Positions 9,366-21,149 of a stretch of DNA of 64,000 nucleotides are shown piece by piece. The first letter of the stretch is position 1, and each line of letters begins with the position of its first letter. The position numbers were made by a program, and so were the translations under genes. Source of the DNA: Isoetes taiwanensis (Eukaryota > Streptophyta > Lycopodiopsida > Isoetales > Isoetaceae). The notes beneath the pieces were generated by a model. That model was given only the letters and a program-made list of their open reading frames with translations, did not search any database and was not told the origin of the DNA. Location of the stretch: contig JAJEKV010000005.1 in the NCBI GenBank assembly GCA_021234155.1, positions 5,026,952-5,090,951 on the forward strand, in the 5' to 3' direction.

Positions 9366-10412
9366 CATGTTGGAGCCTACGGGCATGTTTGAGCCACCTT
9401 AGCGGCATGTTGGAGCCTAGGTTGCATGTTGGAGCCAACGTGGCATGTTTGGGCCAAGTTGGCATGTTGGAGCCTTGGCATGTTGGAGCCAGCGTGGCAT
9501 TTGAGCCTAGGTGGCATGTTTAAACCACCTTGTCATGTTGGAGTCGAGGTGGCATGTTGGAGCCCATATGGCATATCTTAGCAACCTTGGCATGTTTGAG
9601 CCACCTTGGCATGTTTGAGCCCACGGAGCCAGTGGCATGTTTGAGCCCTTGGCATGTTGGAGTCAAGGTGGCATGTTGGAGCCCACGTGGCATGTTTGAA
9701 CCACCTTAGCATGTTGGAGCCTAGGTGGCATGTTTGAGCCGCCGTGGCATGTTTGAGCCACCTTGGCATGTTGGAGCCTAGGTGGCATGTTGGAGCCTAG
9801 GTGGCATTTCGGAGCCTAGGTGGCATGTTTGAGACTAGGTGACATGTTGAAGCCTAGGTGGCATGTTGGGGCCCATGTGGCATGTTCAAGCCACCTTGGC
9901 ATGTTGGAGCCTAGGTGGCATGTTTGAGCCATCTTGGCATGTTGAAGCCACGTGGTATGTTTGAGCCACCTTGGCATGTTGGAGCCTAGGTGGCATGTTG
10001 GAGACGCCTGGCATTTTGGAGCCTAGGTGGCATGTTTAAGCCACCTTGTCATGTTTGAGCCTAGGTGACATGTTGGAGCCCAGCGTGTCATGTTTGCGCC
10101 ACCTTCGCATATTGAAGCCTAGGTGGTATGTTGGAGCATAGGTGGCATGTTGGAGTCCACATGGCATGTTGAAGCCTAGGTGGCATGTTTGAGCCATCTT
10201 GGCATGTTGAAGCCACGTGGCATTTTTGAGCCATCTTGGCATGTTGGTGCCTAGGTGGCATGTTGAAGCCTGGTGGTATGTTGGAGCCCGCGTGGGCATT
10301 TCGGAGCCTAGGTGGCATGTTTGAGCCACCTTGGCATGTTTGAGCCTAGGTGATATGTTGAAGTCTAGGTGGCATGTTGGAGCCCACGTGGCATGTTTGA
10401 GCCACCTTGGAG
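9366..10412 (+). repeat. 20-bp minisatellite (GGCATGTTGGAGCCTAGGTG), right array
   Basis: About 50 degenerate units of roughly 20 bp, alternating GAGCCTAGGTGGCATGTT and GAGCCACCTTGGCATGTT variants. Open frames across it encode repeats such as PRWLKHATWAPTCHLG and are by-products of the repeat, not genes. Orientation is the same as the left array at 6988-7467. Confidence 0.92.
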
Positions 10413-13224
10413 GATCCATCTGAGTATGGGCCTAAGTGTCTGCAAGCAGAAATATGAAATGATGCCATGAGAATTAAAGTCTGGCCATGATTTCCAAGGG
10501 ATGGAGTCGACGATCACCTGCCAAATACTCATCATTAGGGGAACATCCATATATGCTTCTACTCAGCTTGTGGCAAGCCCCCCGGCTGATCCATGAATCA
10601 TAGGCGTGCTTGACTTGAGGCCGAATAAGGTTCAAGACCTCTAGAACTAGGAGCATACTAACAAAAGCATACTATTATTCCAGGCCAAGGATTTAACTAT
10701 AAGATAATTCCTCTCCATTATATGCAATGAATGCAAGCTTAAGAGCTAGGTCATTCACCAAGATCATAAATTGATCATATAAACAACACAAACATAAATT
10801 TATATCATCAAGTCAGCACATGTTGAAGACCACACTTACAACTTAGATTCTAAAATTCATTGCTCTATGGCTTTAGAGAAATGTAAGACCTTTACGAGCT
10901 TATGACTCTATGACTTGAAATAAATAAGGTCCTTGAACTAGCTACATGTTCATCACATGGTAAGTTCTGCAGATACACCTTGAGATCTTACTAAGGCTTG
11001 AGGGTCCTGAAAAAATAAGAGTTTTGAAGGCCTTATGGCATGAAATAAAAGATAGGCCTGAAAGAAGTTCAGGCTCAAGACGGATGGAACCTAGAAGATA
11101 GGCCTTATGGCACCTAGAAGATAGTTATTTCAACTTGTAAGATGTATGTTACACTTAATTGAAGATGAAAATTATGGCTTGGCTTAGAAAGCAACGAATT
11201 AGGGTTATGAAAACTTGCTCTACGACCTAATGCACAGATAAAAGCCGAAATGCAAGAAGCATTCAAGCAGGGCTGCCGAAAGGCCAAAGGCATGCAAGGA
11301 AAACTATCTTTGTAGCCGATCATGCAAAGACATCCTTGATGCGGCATTCTGGTACATGGTTGAACTTTTTTCTGGATATGTAGGCAACGATTAGTATTTG
11401 CCAGGATTTTGGCTATGGCAGAAAGAAGACCTGCATGCAAACATCTCATAAGCAATTCTTGATAATTCTATGGCACTGGAACAACTCAGCATGATGGCCA
11501 CGAAAATTTTGTGGATAAATCTAAGGTTGAAAATGCAATGCATTAGGCTGGAGTTTTCCCTCAACTTCAAGCACAACAGGTTACATTTCCTGTTATAATA
11601 GTTTTGGATCTTATGCATTGAAATTGTATTTGAATAATTATTTCTACATGTAAGAAATGATTGTCTTCATAGATAATGTAGCAGATCCATTTGACATGAA
11701 GTCTAGATCTTATAGGCATAATTTGGATGTCTTGTTTTTGGCAAATAACCAGTTGTACAGTTAAATCATAAGCTGTAGTTCCAGATCTGAGCTAGGCAGG
11801 TCTGCAAGATAGCATTATGTACACTAAAGATTTTGCCTAGTTCTAAATATAAGGCTGTAGTGCACAAGAAGAACTGTGACTGCACATCTCAGAATCTACC
11901 ACTGCAAAAGTGAACCCATCAAGCTATTTATTCATATTTGTTTATTATTGCTGCATTGTTAACAGTTATGGATGGGCTTTGCCTGTCACAGGCTGGCCGA
12001 AATTGGAAGATGGGCTTCAAATTAGCTTCCGATGCATCAAAACTCTTCCGGATTTACAGCCAGGCAAATTTTCTTCTTCCAGATTTGTAGCCAGGCAAAT
12101 TTTCTACTTGTATATGCATGCCAAGAGCTAGAGAAGATGCCTTTCTGGTTGCATTCCAGTACAAGCATACATTGCCAACAATATCAACAGTACGGAGCAT
12201 GGAGCTGGATCTTCCTCACAAAATCGAGCCCAACAGGTGAAACTTCTTGATTATATTCTTTACATGACAAATGCATTTGGCTGGAAGCCTGCTCCAAATC
12301 ATAAACAGGTTTTTATATTATAAATCTAGAGGTCTTTGGTAGGTCTCTACAATATTTATTGCATGTCTTTTGATTATGCCTTATGCATTATGGTTCACGC
12401 TAGATGTATAAATGCTCTAAAACTTAAACAGTCTTGTATCGCTGATGTAGACAGTATTGTTTATCTCTGTCTGCTTCAATAAATATGCAATATGTTTGCT
12501 CATGAATTTGCTTAGTGATACTACTAGAGTCAACAAGTAGACTAGCATTTGCCCTTGCCTAAACCATTAGGCTCAGTCTCAAAAGTTCAGGGCTGTGTAT
12601 GGTGTGCGGATCAGAAAAGATATGGAGCTTCACAAGTGGGTAAAATATCGCTAAAATGAAACTATCATGTTTTATTATTTCGAGATGCAGAACAGCACAT
12701 GTGGACATTCTTTGCACATCTAATGCCCATTTGGGGAAACTTCTTGCAAGGTGAAGGGTGATAAACCCAAGAAGTTCATTGCTTACCTGTTAGTAGCTTA
12801 GGCTTTTACCCATTCTTGGCTAACTGTCCTCTGGTTCTACTGCAGGTAACCGAACTTCTTGCTCTTTGTTTTGAAGTTGTGAGAAATGCAATATTTTATT
12901 CGTTTACACGACATGAAAGCTAAGGATGATTCAAGATCAACTTTCAACATGGCTTCAACAGCAGATATCACTTTGAATGTATACTTTTTTATTCTCAAAT
13001 GGCAATACAATTTGTGGTCTTGGGTATAAAGACCAAGAAATGATTAATGTACTTCTTCTCAAAGTATGTAATGGAATTAAATTTTTTGATACTTTGTAAC
13101 CAGATTAAGGCTTAGGTTAGTTGGCACCTGTTCTAACCTAAGGCTGCCAATTGTATCTGAAAATGGTCTTTGCATGAAGTCCATTGAATGGTAAAAGTTC
13201 GTGTAAACGGACTTAAAGGTTTTT
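10413..13224. other. AT-rich region without a recognised gene
   Basis: I see no protein of more than about 110 codons with a plausible composition, no TIR pair and no tandem array. Short open frames (for example 11114-11455 minus and 11910-12131 plus) show no motif. Confidence 0.5.
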
Positions 13225-13600
13225 TTTTTTTTGGTTATCGGATATATATATATATATATATTTTTTTTTTAAATGGCCGGATTTTTTAGGGTCGACCCCC
13301 ATTTCGAACCCTAGCTTGGAGGTCAAATGCAACTAGTATGGCCGAAGTCCAAGAAGAAGCTGCTCGAGGTGAGGCGCAACATGCGAGGTAGGAGGAGCCA
13401 AAAGGTTGTAGCAACAAATGAGGCCTTTATATAAAGGTGGATCAAATGTTAAAGGTGACTTTAATGATGTAATGGGGTTACAACATTAACGTTGAACTTT
13501 GGGGTGACTTTAACATAAAGTTGCTTTAGTGGATATAATATACCTCGGCATCCCCCAAAAAAAAAAAAAAAAAATAAAATAAAATAAAAAAAATCAGGAC
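13225..13600. repeat. Low-complexity T/TA/A tracts around a short retro-like tail
   Basis: A poly(T) run and a (TA)n run lie at about 13220-13272. An A-run with AAAAT repeats follows at 13557-13594, directly after a stretch without coding content. The A-rich end could be the 3' tail of a retrotransposed sequence on the plus strand. No matching target duplication was found by eye. Confidence 0.45.
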
Positions 13601-13689
13601 AATTATTCTCTTGTCTTAGAAGAGGCCCCGTGACTGAACGTTTAATAAAATTCCTCTTTAGTTTAAATAGTATCTAGAAAGTAAGCTAG

Positions 13690-13880
13690 GGTATATTATT
13701 GGCATATTCTGGTGGTAAGATGGTCTAACCCTCTTCTCTTTCTAGCTTACCGTGTATTCTGTTTGGGTATTGCAGGTTCGAACATACATTCTTCCCTTCC
13801 ACATGGCTCACCCCCACCTATATGGGCTTGCGTGTGTTTTAGTACCAATTGTATGACTAAAAAAGGTGACATTCTTTCAT
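13690..13880 (+). mobile_element. Possible tRNA-derived SINE head
   Basis: TGGTGGTAAGATGG near 13709 resembles a degraded RNA polymerase III A box, and GCAGGTTCGAACAT near 13780 resembles a B box (GGTTCGANNCC). Downstream text CCACATGG and a T-rich end are like plant SINEs. The spacing is wider than in a tRNA. It is weaker than the SINE-like sites near 42.7 and 57.4 kb. Confidence 0.3.
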
Positions 13881-15533
13881 GTTTTTACCCGTACATACTT
13901 AAGCATCGTCTAACTTTGTTGTGAATTTGAAGAAAGGTAATGTGATTGGGACCCTATTGTGTATAAAGAGAAACAAAAAAGGAAAAGAAAATCTAGTCTA
14001 GGTTGCTAATAGTAAGGTGCTAATCGTTCAAGACCAATTCATTTGGGTGACAGTAGTCACACATAATTTTTATTTCCTGTTTTTTTTTATAGCTATTGTA
14101 GAACTCATGATAGCCGACACGCTCTTTCCCTCCAGGTTGCAATGTTGTATTTTGTGCATTATATAAGAGCCATCATTGTTCTTTCAAGAAAGCTTGTTTT
14201 TTATTCAAACAAGGGTCACCTACATGTCAATGTAGACTCATTTCATAAAATTAGTACACATGACAGGGGTTGCAGGTAGAATTGCACTATATATATTGTG
14301 CCCATGCAAAAATTATCTTATAGAATTGTGGTCCATTGCCCGTCACTTCCAAGTTTACCAACCTTTCCATGATGTTAAATCAATGTTGTTACATGTCTTA
14401 ATCAATGTTGACTCTAGACAATTACTTCTCTAACATTTTTTTCACTTTTAAAGTTACTTAGTTGTATAAGGGAATGGTGTATGGGACATCATTCCTTCAC
14501 GTAGAGAGAGGCTGCATGATCGACAGTAGCCGGGAGCGGGTCTCTCGGAGTGGAGGAATGGTGGACCAGACATCATTCCCCTACAAAATAGAAATAGGGG
14601 AGCGGCGCTTGAAGATATCTACCTGTGAAGCTTTTCTTCTGTAGATCCGGCCTATGAAGATTTCTACCTGTGAAGCTTTTTCTGTAGATTCGATCCAAGC
14701 CTGCCATATTTCTTCTTGTGGAGAGCCCAGCACTTACGAAGAGTCCTGATCCGGCATAGTTTTACCTGCGAGGATCCGAGGTGGCTGCGAAGATCCGGCA
14801 CATGCAAAGAGCGCGAAGACATCCTTGCATTTTTTCTCGAAGAAATCCCTACATTTTTGCTCGAAGACTTTGGCGGCAGAAACCTTAAACAGAACCGGTC
14901 CAAACCCCAAAAAAAACTCAAGAAAATCTGAACAGCCGGTTGCGCAGAATCAGAGGATCCGAATTCCATTCCGCAATATTAGGGTTGCCACATGTCACAA
15001 GGAAAATGCGTGCCAGGGAATATTCGCGACCCTATTTCTATTTTGTTTACATCTACATCATTGGTTGAGTGTTTTTATGGCCGCCAAACGTTCCCTCTTT
15101 TTTTTTACTTATAAGGCGTGGGATAAACTAAAAAAGAAATAAACAACTTCATTCCGGAAAGGTCCAAATTTATTAGGTGATTCTTTATCAGTTTTGGCTA
15201 ATCTAGTTATTCTATGGTCCTTAACGCCCCGGTTCTCAGGTTTACAGGTTCAGATTTAATCTTAACCGTTGGTTTGTCAGCTGTTACCAGCTAGTAACAT
15301 GCCTGCGATTGGAAATTTATGGTTATAACACCCTAGGATAATCAGTGGAAAACGGCATAACACCCTAGGGATTTCCGTTGGCTTCTTACCTGCTTCAGCA
15401 ATTACGAGCCTGCTTCAGACATTGAGCAATCTGCACCCAATTTTCGATTTGAGAGGTAATGGGGCTTTGCTGGACTTCATTGTGCTCCACTGGAACTCTG
15501 CCGGAACAACGTTTTATTGTGCTGCATGCCAAC
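13881..15533. other. No recognised gene; short direct repeats near 14.6-14.9 kb
   Basis: ATCTACCTGTGAAGCTTTT recurs at about 14617 and 14660 with variants, and GAAGATCCGGC-like words recur to 14880. An open frame pair over 14664-15142 is low in complexity and lacks motifs. The rest to 15533 holds nothing I can name. Confidence 0.4.
15530..15533. repeat. Candidate 4-bp target duplication CAAC, left copy
   Basis: CAAC precedes the left TIR and is repeated at 20024-20027 after the right TIR. Four bases can match by chance, so weight comes from the joint fit with the TIRs. Confidence 0.55.
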
Positions 15534-15773
15534 GGGTAAAAGCATGGAGCTGGGGGTCATTTTCGCGCTAATAAAGCACTCCTAAAGCACCCTCTTACAT
15601 TTTTATAATAGTTTTTTTTTTTAAACACACCGACCCGTCATCGCCCGTCACAGATATTTTCAATTTTCTTCGAGGGAGAGATCATGATACGTCAGAGCAT
15701 AGAAATCATCTTCTAGTACTGAATGCGAATCATAGCTTCTGGCTTCCTGATTATTTGTCATCATTCCGGCATT

Positions 15774-15868
15774 ATGGATGCCAATATAAACATGCATTTC
15801 GACCTGTTTGAGATAGACCAAAATACCTCTGCCTTTTGTTCGAAGGACACTAGCGACCTGTGGGAAAA
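15774..15868 (+). CDS. Candidate first exon of the RING-H2 gene
   Basis: An ATG at 15774 opens 31 codons (MDANINMHFDLFEI then DQNTSAFCSKDTSDLWEK) ending exactly at AAAAG|GTAAGG, a strong plant splice donor. The next exon should be the open frame to the right, with candidate acceptors at ATAG (15949, 15963) and TTAG (15980). None gives an open join in the frame of the downstream text as written, so an indel or a different donor is needed. Confidence 0.45.
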
Positions 15869-15906
15869 GGTAAGGTCCTAATTTTGTTTTAATAAAGCTT
15901 TCCAGT

Positions 15907-16998
15907 TTGTTATTTGCTTTTCATCTGCTTTGTGATAGGATGTCGATTGCTTTCTTATTAATAGGATGCCGATTGCTTAGAGGGTTAGCAAATGAAGGAA
16001 GGGATCCAACAACTCTGAGTTGGGATGAGTGCACCAAAGCTGATTTTCTGAGTGTATGGAGTTCTGACTTAAAAGATAACAAGATCAAACTCCACAGAAT
16101 TCGTCCTGATTTTGCAAAGGACCTGCATGACATGGTAAAGAGAATTTATCAGTATGGAGTAAAAAATAAGGAAGTGAGAACGAATTTTGCAAGGGCATTT
16201 GCGTGGCAGCATACAAGTAGAGCTACTATAAACCCTGAACAATACAAAGTTAATTGGGCATACTTTGCTTGGTGGTCACTGCAAATTTCCAAGAGGAATA
16301 ACCAAACCAGGACTGATGTGCATGAGAAGAGTTTGACCCATATAGCTAAATCCATATCTCATTTGGAGGCAAAAATGAAGCATGTCAGTGATGAGCTTGT
16401 TTGTTCTAAACAACAGGTGCATGAAAAAGAAATGCAACTGATTCAAAATAAGGGACTTTTACTTGGTTACGATGCCTGGGCTGCTTCGATATGTGAGGAT
16501 ATAAAGACAGCAAAATAGAAGTATGAGGATCTGGCTACAGTGTGTCCTGATGAAGATATAGCCCTCCAGCAATTAAAAGAAGAAGCGAACAGATTAGGAA
16601 TTTCCTTGCTTGCTGCACTGCAAAAAAAAAAAGATCAAGATGATAAGAGATTGCAATTGGAAAATGAAATAGAAAAGTCAAATATAGTCACCAGCATTAA
16701 GGAGGGGGCTGTGCATGACTTAGAACAGAAGACAAAAAATTTGAAGCACTTGAGGGAGAATTTTACAACAACTACTCTTATCAAACCTTCAGCTGGTAAT
16801 TGGCCCTTTGCAGATGGAGTAAGTGGCTGCTCAGTATGTGGAATGGCAATTTGTACAGATTACACTTTACATATTCAATTAGTTTGTGGCCACCAGTATC
16901 ACATTTTCTGCTTTCAAGTTTGCTTTGAAAACTTGCAGTGTTATGTGTGCAAAATTGCACTTTTCTACAGATCTGTATCTGGAGTTGGGATACTCTAA
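15907..16998 (+). pseudogene. Coiled-coil RING-H2 protein of the transposon, one in-frame TAG
   Basis: One frame runs for about 363 codons, broken only by a TAG at 16516-16518. The first codon is TTG and the first residues overlap a likely intron, so the exon probably begins near 15965-15985. Order: an N-terminal globular part (WDECTKADFLSVWSSDLKDN), a basic/aromatic part (FAWQHTSRATINPEQ), two coiled-coil stretches on either side of the TAG rich in K, E, L and Q, then a C-terminal zinc-binding module. That module reads CSVC, 15 residues, CGHQYHIFC, 9 residues, CYVC: exactly the C-x2-C / C-x-H-x2-H-x2-C / C-x2-C order of RING-H2. RING proteins are usually E3 ubiquitin ligases; in a transposon it could also be a DNA- or protein-binding partner of the transposase. 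The stop is TAG where CAG (Gln) would suit the coiled coil. Confidence 0.65.
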
Positions 16999-17091
16999 TT
17001 ATATGGAAGATCAGGCTAAAAATGCTAATGCTAGTGGCACTAGTAATAAGGAAGCCTCTATAGACAATGAAGATGAAGTTTCCACCTATAG

Positions 17092-19755
17092 TCATCCTAA
17101 AAAATTGCAAGTGAGGACAAAATTGTCTCCTACTTCTACAATTTCTGCCTTCCATTGGTTGTCTCCCTCGTATTGCACATGAGTGATAGGTGTATGCTTT
17201 TGCATGATCTCGGGCTTCAACTCAGAGTATATGTAGTATCCCAGCCTCTTTACATTCTTACACCTATTCCATAAACCTTTCCAGCAGCTATCACAAAAGC
17301 AGGACAAGGACTTATGTGCTACCATGGTAGGCTTGTTTTGACAGATAGGCCTAATAGTATGGATCTTTGTGGTTCCCTTCAAGGTATCACAATCAAATCT
17401 AAACTTTTTGCACACTTCACCAACTCTTATCAGCCAAAATACCCTGTGCACATGAATATACAAGTTAGCAAATGATACAACCTGGTAGAGAAGTGCGTAA
17501 TGAGGTACAAATGTTACTTAATGATATTGTTGTCCTTTGTGCCTCTCTTAACTGTGAAATACTAGATCAAAAAATTAACAGCATCTTCTGCATTCCGTAG
17601 ACGTGTGCTCGCCCTCTTAAGCATCTCGCTGGTGAGTATTCTCTTTATGACAGCACCTGCACCACCATGTTCCCCTTTGCCATGGGAAGATGCAAAGAAA
17701 TTCCATGCAATCTAGATTCCATTGGTCTGATAGCCCTGGATGACTTGAACTGGGCAGCGCACCCATCAGACCAAAACACATGGTTTGTGAATTTTATACC
17801 TTTACTTCTCAAATAAATCATGGTGCCTTTGGAGGCAATGCTGCACAAATGAAGTATCATGCTCTCGATCATCGGACATATAAAAATGAGTCTCTTTCAC
17901 CAACTTGCATCCACCTACTTCAAGATTTGGACATTCATCATCATTAGCATGCCTGTAAGTGATATGCACAAGGATCGAACATTGATCATTCCTCCAATGT
18001 AGTGTTCGAATTTCCTGCTGAGTCTTGAAAGTATAATATTCAGCAAAATCAATGACAGATATGACAGTATTGGGTGGGAAAGTTTGCAAACACTCTTTAA
18101 ACTGATTTGCTTGCCATCTTGCAGTGTAGTTATGAGGAATGAATTGTTTGACCTGCATCAGCATGTTCCATGAATTCATGCAAGGACGTGCTCTTATAAA
18201 CCAACTTCATTACATCCTTAGTGTTGACAATGGGTTTACCCCCTTTACCAACATCCTTCACAAAAGTTTCTTTCACCTGTAAACAGTAGAATGCTATAAA
18301 ATTTCAGAAATGTAAATTTTAGATGTCAATCTTCATAGTTTTGCTCTTTCTTTCGGACATTTCGAAAATGAATTGAGGCCACAATCATTACATTCCATTT
18401 TCAAACACTTTGACTTGTACCAATCTGCTGTGACATTTTTTGGACATACCATAACTCTCCACATGTCACTCACACTATTGAAAGTGTGAGTGTATGCTTC
18501 ACATCTTGGGCCTGCACCACAAATAGCACACGTACAAGTACATTTTCCACCGTGGACGCTATGATCTCGTCTCATCTTGTTCATTGCCTACCTCAGGAAC
18601 TCCATTCTCATGTGATAGATGCAGCAACACGTCTCTCTATCTTTGAGTCTTTTAACAAATTTAGGCTTCAAGGTTTCAAACAACCTCAAACCTATCTTCA
18701 TGTCCGGATATACACGTTTGAATCTTTTATAAAACATTACCTACATTTTAAAAAGCAATCTATGATGAATGAAATCCAAACTTCATAACAAAGAAAGCAT
18801 TAAGTACCTGTGATTCTTCCAAGAAGTGAATTGCATGCAAGTTATAAGGCTTTGATACTTTCTTCCCATTCAAATGTCTCCTTAATTTAATGACTTGCCT
18901 TTTATTAGGAGAGACACGGGTTTCCGAGATCCAAAAGTTATATACCTTTTCTCGGTCTTCATCAGAGAGCCTATATGATCTAGACTTCTAATTGAACATG
19001 GACCAGGGTCCTCCAATCTCAGACAATCTCCTCTTGTCCACAGCAGCACATACAACCATTCTTTTCAAGTTTAGAACCCTTGCAACAACAACACGATTGC
19101 TACATTCAGTGACAGCCATCATCAAGATGGAGGACCTTGCTTGATTGATATCTTGAGTCCTGCAACGTTTCTTAACAGCAAGAGTCTCCTTCACATTGTT
19201 AACACTATGCTTGTAAACTTTTAATTCTTTATTTCCTATGATTATCCTCAAAATTCAAATTAAGGCATGCCTTATTGGTGAAATCCACAATTTGCTTGAC
19301 CAATTTTTGTTTCTACCTGGTGGTGAGTTTTTTTTTGCCCTTATTTGCTTCGAGGACGAATTTCTCTTGCTCTCTCTTCCTCTTCCTTTGTAATCTCCTT
19401 CTGGCTGATAGAATTCTTCTACATGCAGTATTTGGGGATGGACAATTGCACACCTTTTTGCAATCATCAAAGCATGTTGTAGAGGCTTCAGGAACTAAAT
19501 ATACTGGAGATGAAGGTACCACAGTTGCAGGTGCAGATGCATATGGATCCACAATTTCATGAACATCCTATGAATTTGATACCTCGTGCTGCACAGCAAA
19601 GTTTGGGAGGAATTCATCCAGACCAATACCAAGAGTAGCAGCAAGGTCTTCTGGATCCTGGCCATCAAACTGTGCTGCAAATTCAGTAGCGTATCTTTCA
19701 ACCAAATCCATTGAATTTCATCGAAAATGTTTTTGCTAAACCAACTATTCTCCAT
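17092..19755 (-). pseudogene. DDE-like transposase, intron-containing and decayed
   Basis: Read right to left on the minus strand. 19552-19313: basic N-terminal part with CNCPSPNTACRR and KRKRE. 19251-18808: SSILMMAVTECSNRVV, one TAG (18988-18990), then LSDEDREKVYNFWISETRV and HLNGKKVSKPYNLHA, ending at a donor GTACTT. A 67-bp intron lies at 18741-18807. 18740-18333: RLFETLKPKFVKRLKDRETC, one TAG (18588-18590), then a Cys-rich block CTCTCAICGAGPRCE and CLKMECNDCG. 18180-17802: PHNYTARWQANQFKE, VISVIDFAEYYTF and TLHWRNDQCSILVH. 17872-17645: HVFWSDGCAAQFKS, then a frame change to FASSHGKGEHGGAGAVIKR. 17463-17092: C-terminal part. Asp in IDFAE and SDG are candidate catalytic acids; this is inference. 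The gene converges on the RING-H2 gene. Frameshifts near 18150 and 17730 and the TAGs indicate decay. Confidence 0.7.
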
Positions 19756-20023
19756 CTAATTTTCAAAATTTTCTTGGATCTACTTCAGCCCGCCAAATTG
19801 GAGTGGGATAATCAGCCCCTACACCCGGATCACTGACATGGCCAACGAATTTCCCAATTCGGATGGGAGAGCCAAACCTGTTTCACGCGTTCTTCACCAT
19901 TCTTCAACCCATCAAAAATTCGTTAACCCAATAAAAAAAAAAAAAAGGTCCTCACCTAAAGCACCCTCTAAGCACCCACTGTCGTTGACATAAAAAATGA
20001 CCCCCAGCTATATGCTTTCACCC

Positions 20024-20027
20024 CAAC
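20024..20027. repeat. Candidate 4-bp target duplication CAAC, right copy
   Basis: Matches 15530-15533 directly outside the left end of the transposon. Confidence 0.55.
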
Positions 20028-20029
20028 AG

Positions 20030-20504
20030 AGTTTCGCTGAGAACAGAGTTTCGGATGCCAACAGAGTTTTGCTGAGAACAAAGTTTCGCATGCTTAAAAA
20101 TAGGCTAAAAGCTTGATCCCAAAAGCTAGAGCTCAAAAGCTTGAGTTCAAAACTAGAGCTCAAGAATAGAGCAAAAAAAAACTCCGCTCTCGCTTCGCCT
20201 GAACCGCCATAGCCACCTCCTGCCAAAAAAAAAAACTACAGCCATAGCCAAGCCAAGAAAAACTTCGGCGCCTTTCTTCCATTCCGGCGCTCCTGGCAAA
20301 CCCTCAATCTTTTGATCTGGCCTTTTGCTTCTAAGATTAGCTCTTTTGTTCTAAGATCCAGCCTTCTGCTTCTGAGATCCTTATGTTCCTGTTTCTAATA
20401 TCCGGCCTTCCCTCTTCTAAGATCTGGATCCGGCACCTCTGCTTCCTTCTTCTAAGATCTAGATCCGGCCCTGGAGCAAACCTTCGAACCGGGCCGTTAA
20501 GGGC
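20030..20504. repeat. Short dispersed repeats (ACAGAGTTTCGCTGAGAAC and TTCTAAGATC-GATCCGGCC)
   Basis: AACAGAGTTT-GCTGAGAAC recurs three to four times at 20025-20095. AAAAGCT-GAGCTCAAAA variants follow to 20165. TTCTAAGATCTGGATCCGGC and variants recur at 20350-20470. No gene is supported here; open frames in this stretch follow the repeats. Confidence 0.5.
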
Positions 20505-20646
20505 GATAACGTCCTGGCCCTCGGATGTTACCAAAAAAAAAAAATTTCGGGCCAATGAAAATGCCTTGGGCGTGCAGCGCACACCCTCGGCATTTTCATT
20601 GGCCCTCAATTTTTTTTAGGTAACGTCCTCGGGCCAGGACATTATC
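20505..20646. mobile_element. Foldback MITE-like element, 142 bp
   Basis: The two halves are near-complete inverted repeats of about 70 bp: GATAACGTCCTGGCCC at the left end and GGGCCAGGACATTATC at the right. Each continues inward through TTACC, an A/T run, and GGCCAATGAAAATGCC to a small centre. It would fold into one long hairpin. I see no target duplication of more than 2 bp at the ends, so its superfamily is open. Confidence 0.75.
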
Positions 20647-21149
20647 TACACCTTCTCAAGACGGAATTTCAACTCGCACCACAAAATTCACCTTGCACTT
20701 TTATTAAGACATGACGATGACATTGACATTGACATTGACATTGTGTTATCATTTGAGATAAAATTGAGGTTTTCAATGCTAGAAATATTGTTTCTTGATA
20801 TAGAATTATTGAGACATCATATAAGGTGGCACATGGGAAGCCTCTAGATATTGGCCAACTGCCAATGTGATCAGATGTAAGAAGGTGCCAAGACATTATC
20901 AATTGCCTCAATGCCATGGATTGGCATTGTGAATAGTGGTGGCAATAGAGTTTTTGATTCTACAAATGAACATGTTTTATTCAAGTTTTTTTTTTTTTCC
21001 GAAGGACGGGAACCTTTATTATTCAAATAAAGTTACAAACAAAGTACAAAGGGGACTAAAAACCCAGTGGAGAAAGTGTCCACTAGCGCAAATCCACCCC
21101 ACCCAAATGCAACATCTAAATTATAGTGTAAGGAGGGAGCAAAAACTTA

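Larger units (their letters stand above)
15534..20023. mobile_element. Two-gene TIR DNA transposon, 4.49 kb, convergent genes
   Basis: The ends form a 30-bp inverted repeat with 3 mismatches; both start GGGT-A/G-AAAGCAT and continue AGCTGGGGGTCATTTT. CTAAAGCACCCTCT lies just inside both ends, but in the same orientation. Two genes face each other: a plus-strand coiled-coil/RING-H2 protein (15774-16998) and a minus-strand transposase-like gene (17092-19755). The transposase belongs to a family I know from animal and some plant genomes (Cys-rich segment, then D-F-A-E, then SDGCAAQFKS) but cannot name with certainty. A 4-bp duplication would fit several superfamilies, including Academ-like and Sola-like. 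Both genes carry isolated stops and frameshifts, so this copy is probably inactive. Confidence 0.72.

Noticed and set aside
9578-10419. Open frames of 63-127 codons with PRWLKHATWAPTCHLG repeats
   Set aside because: They are translations of the 20-bp minisatellite and change frame with every indel.
15907-16518. Start codon at 15907
   Set aside because: It is TTG within a likely intron; exon start is more likely after an AG at about 15965-15985.
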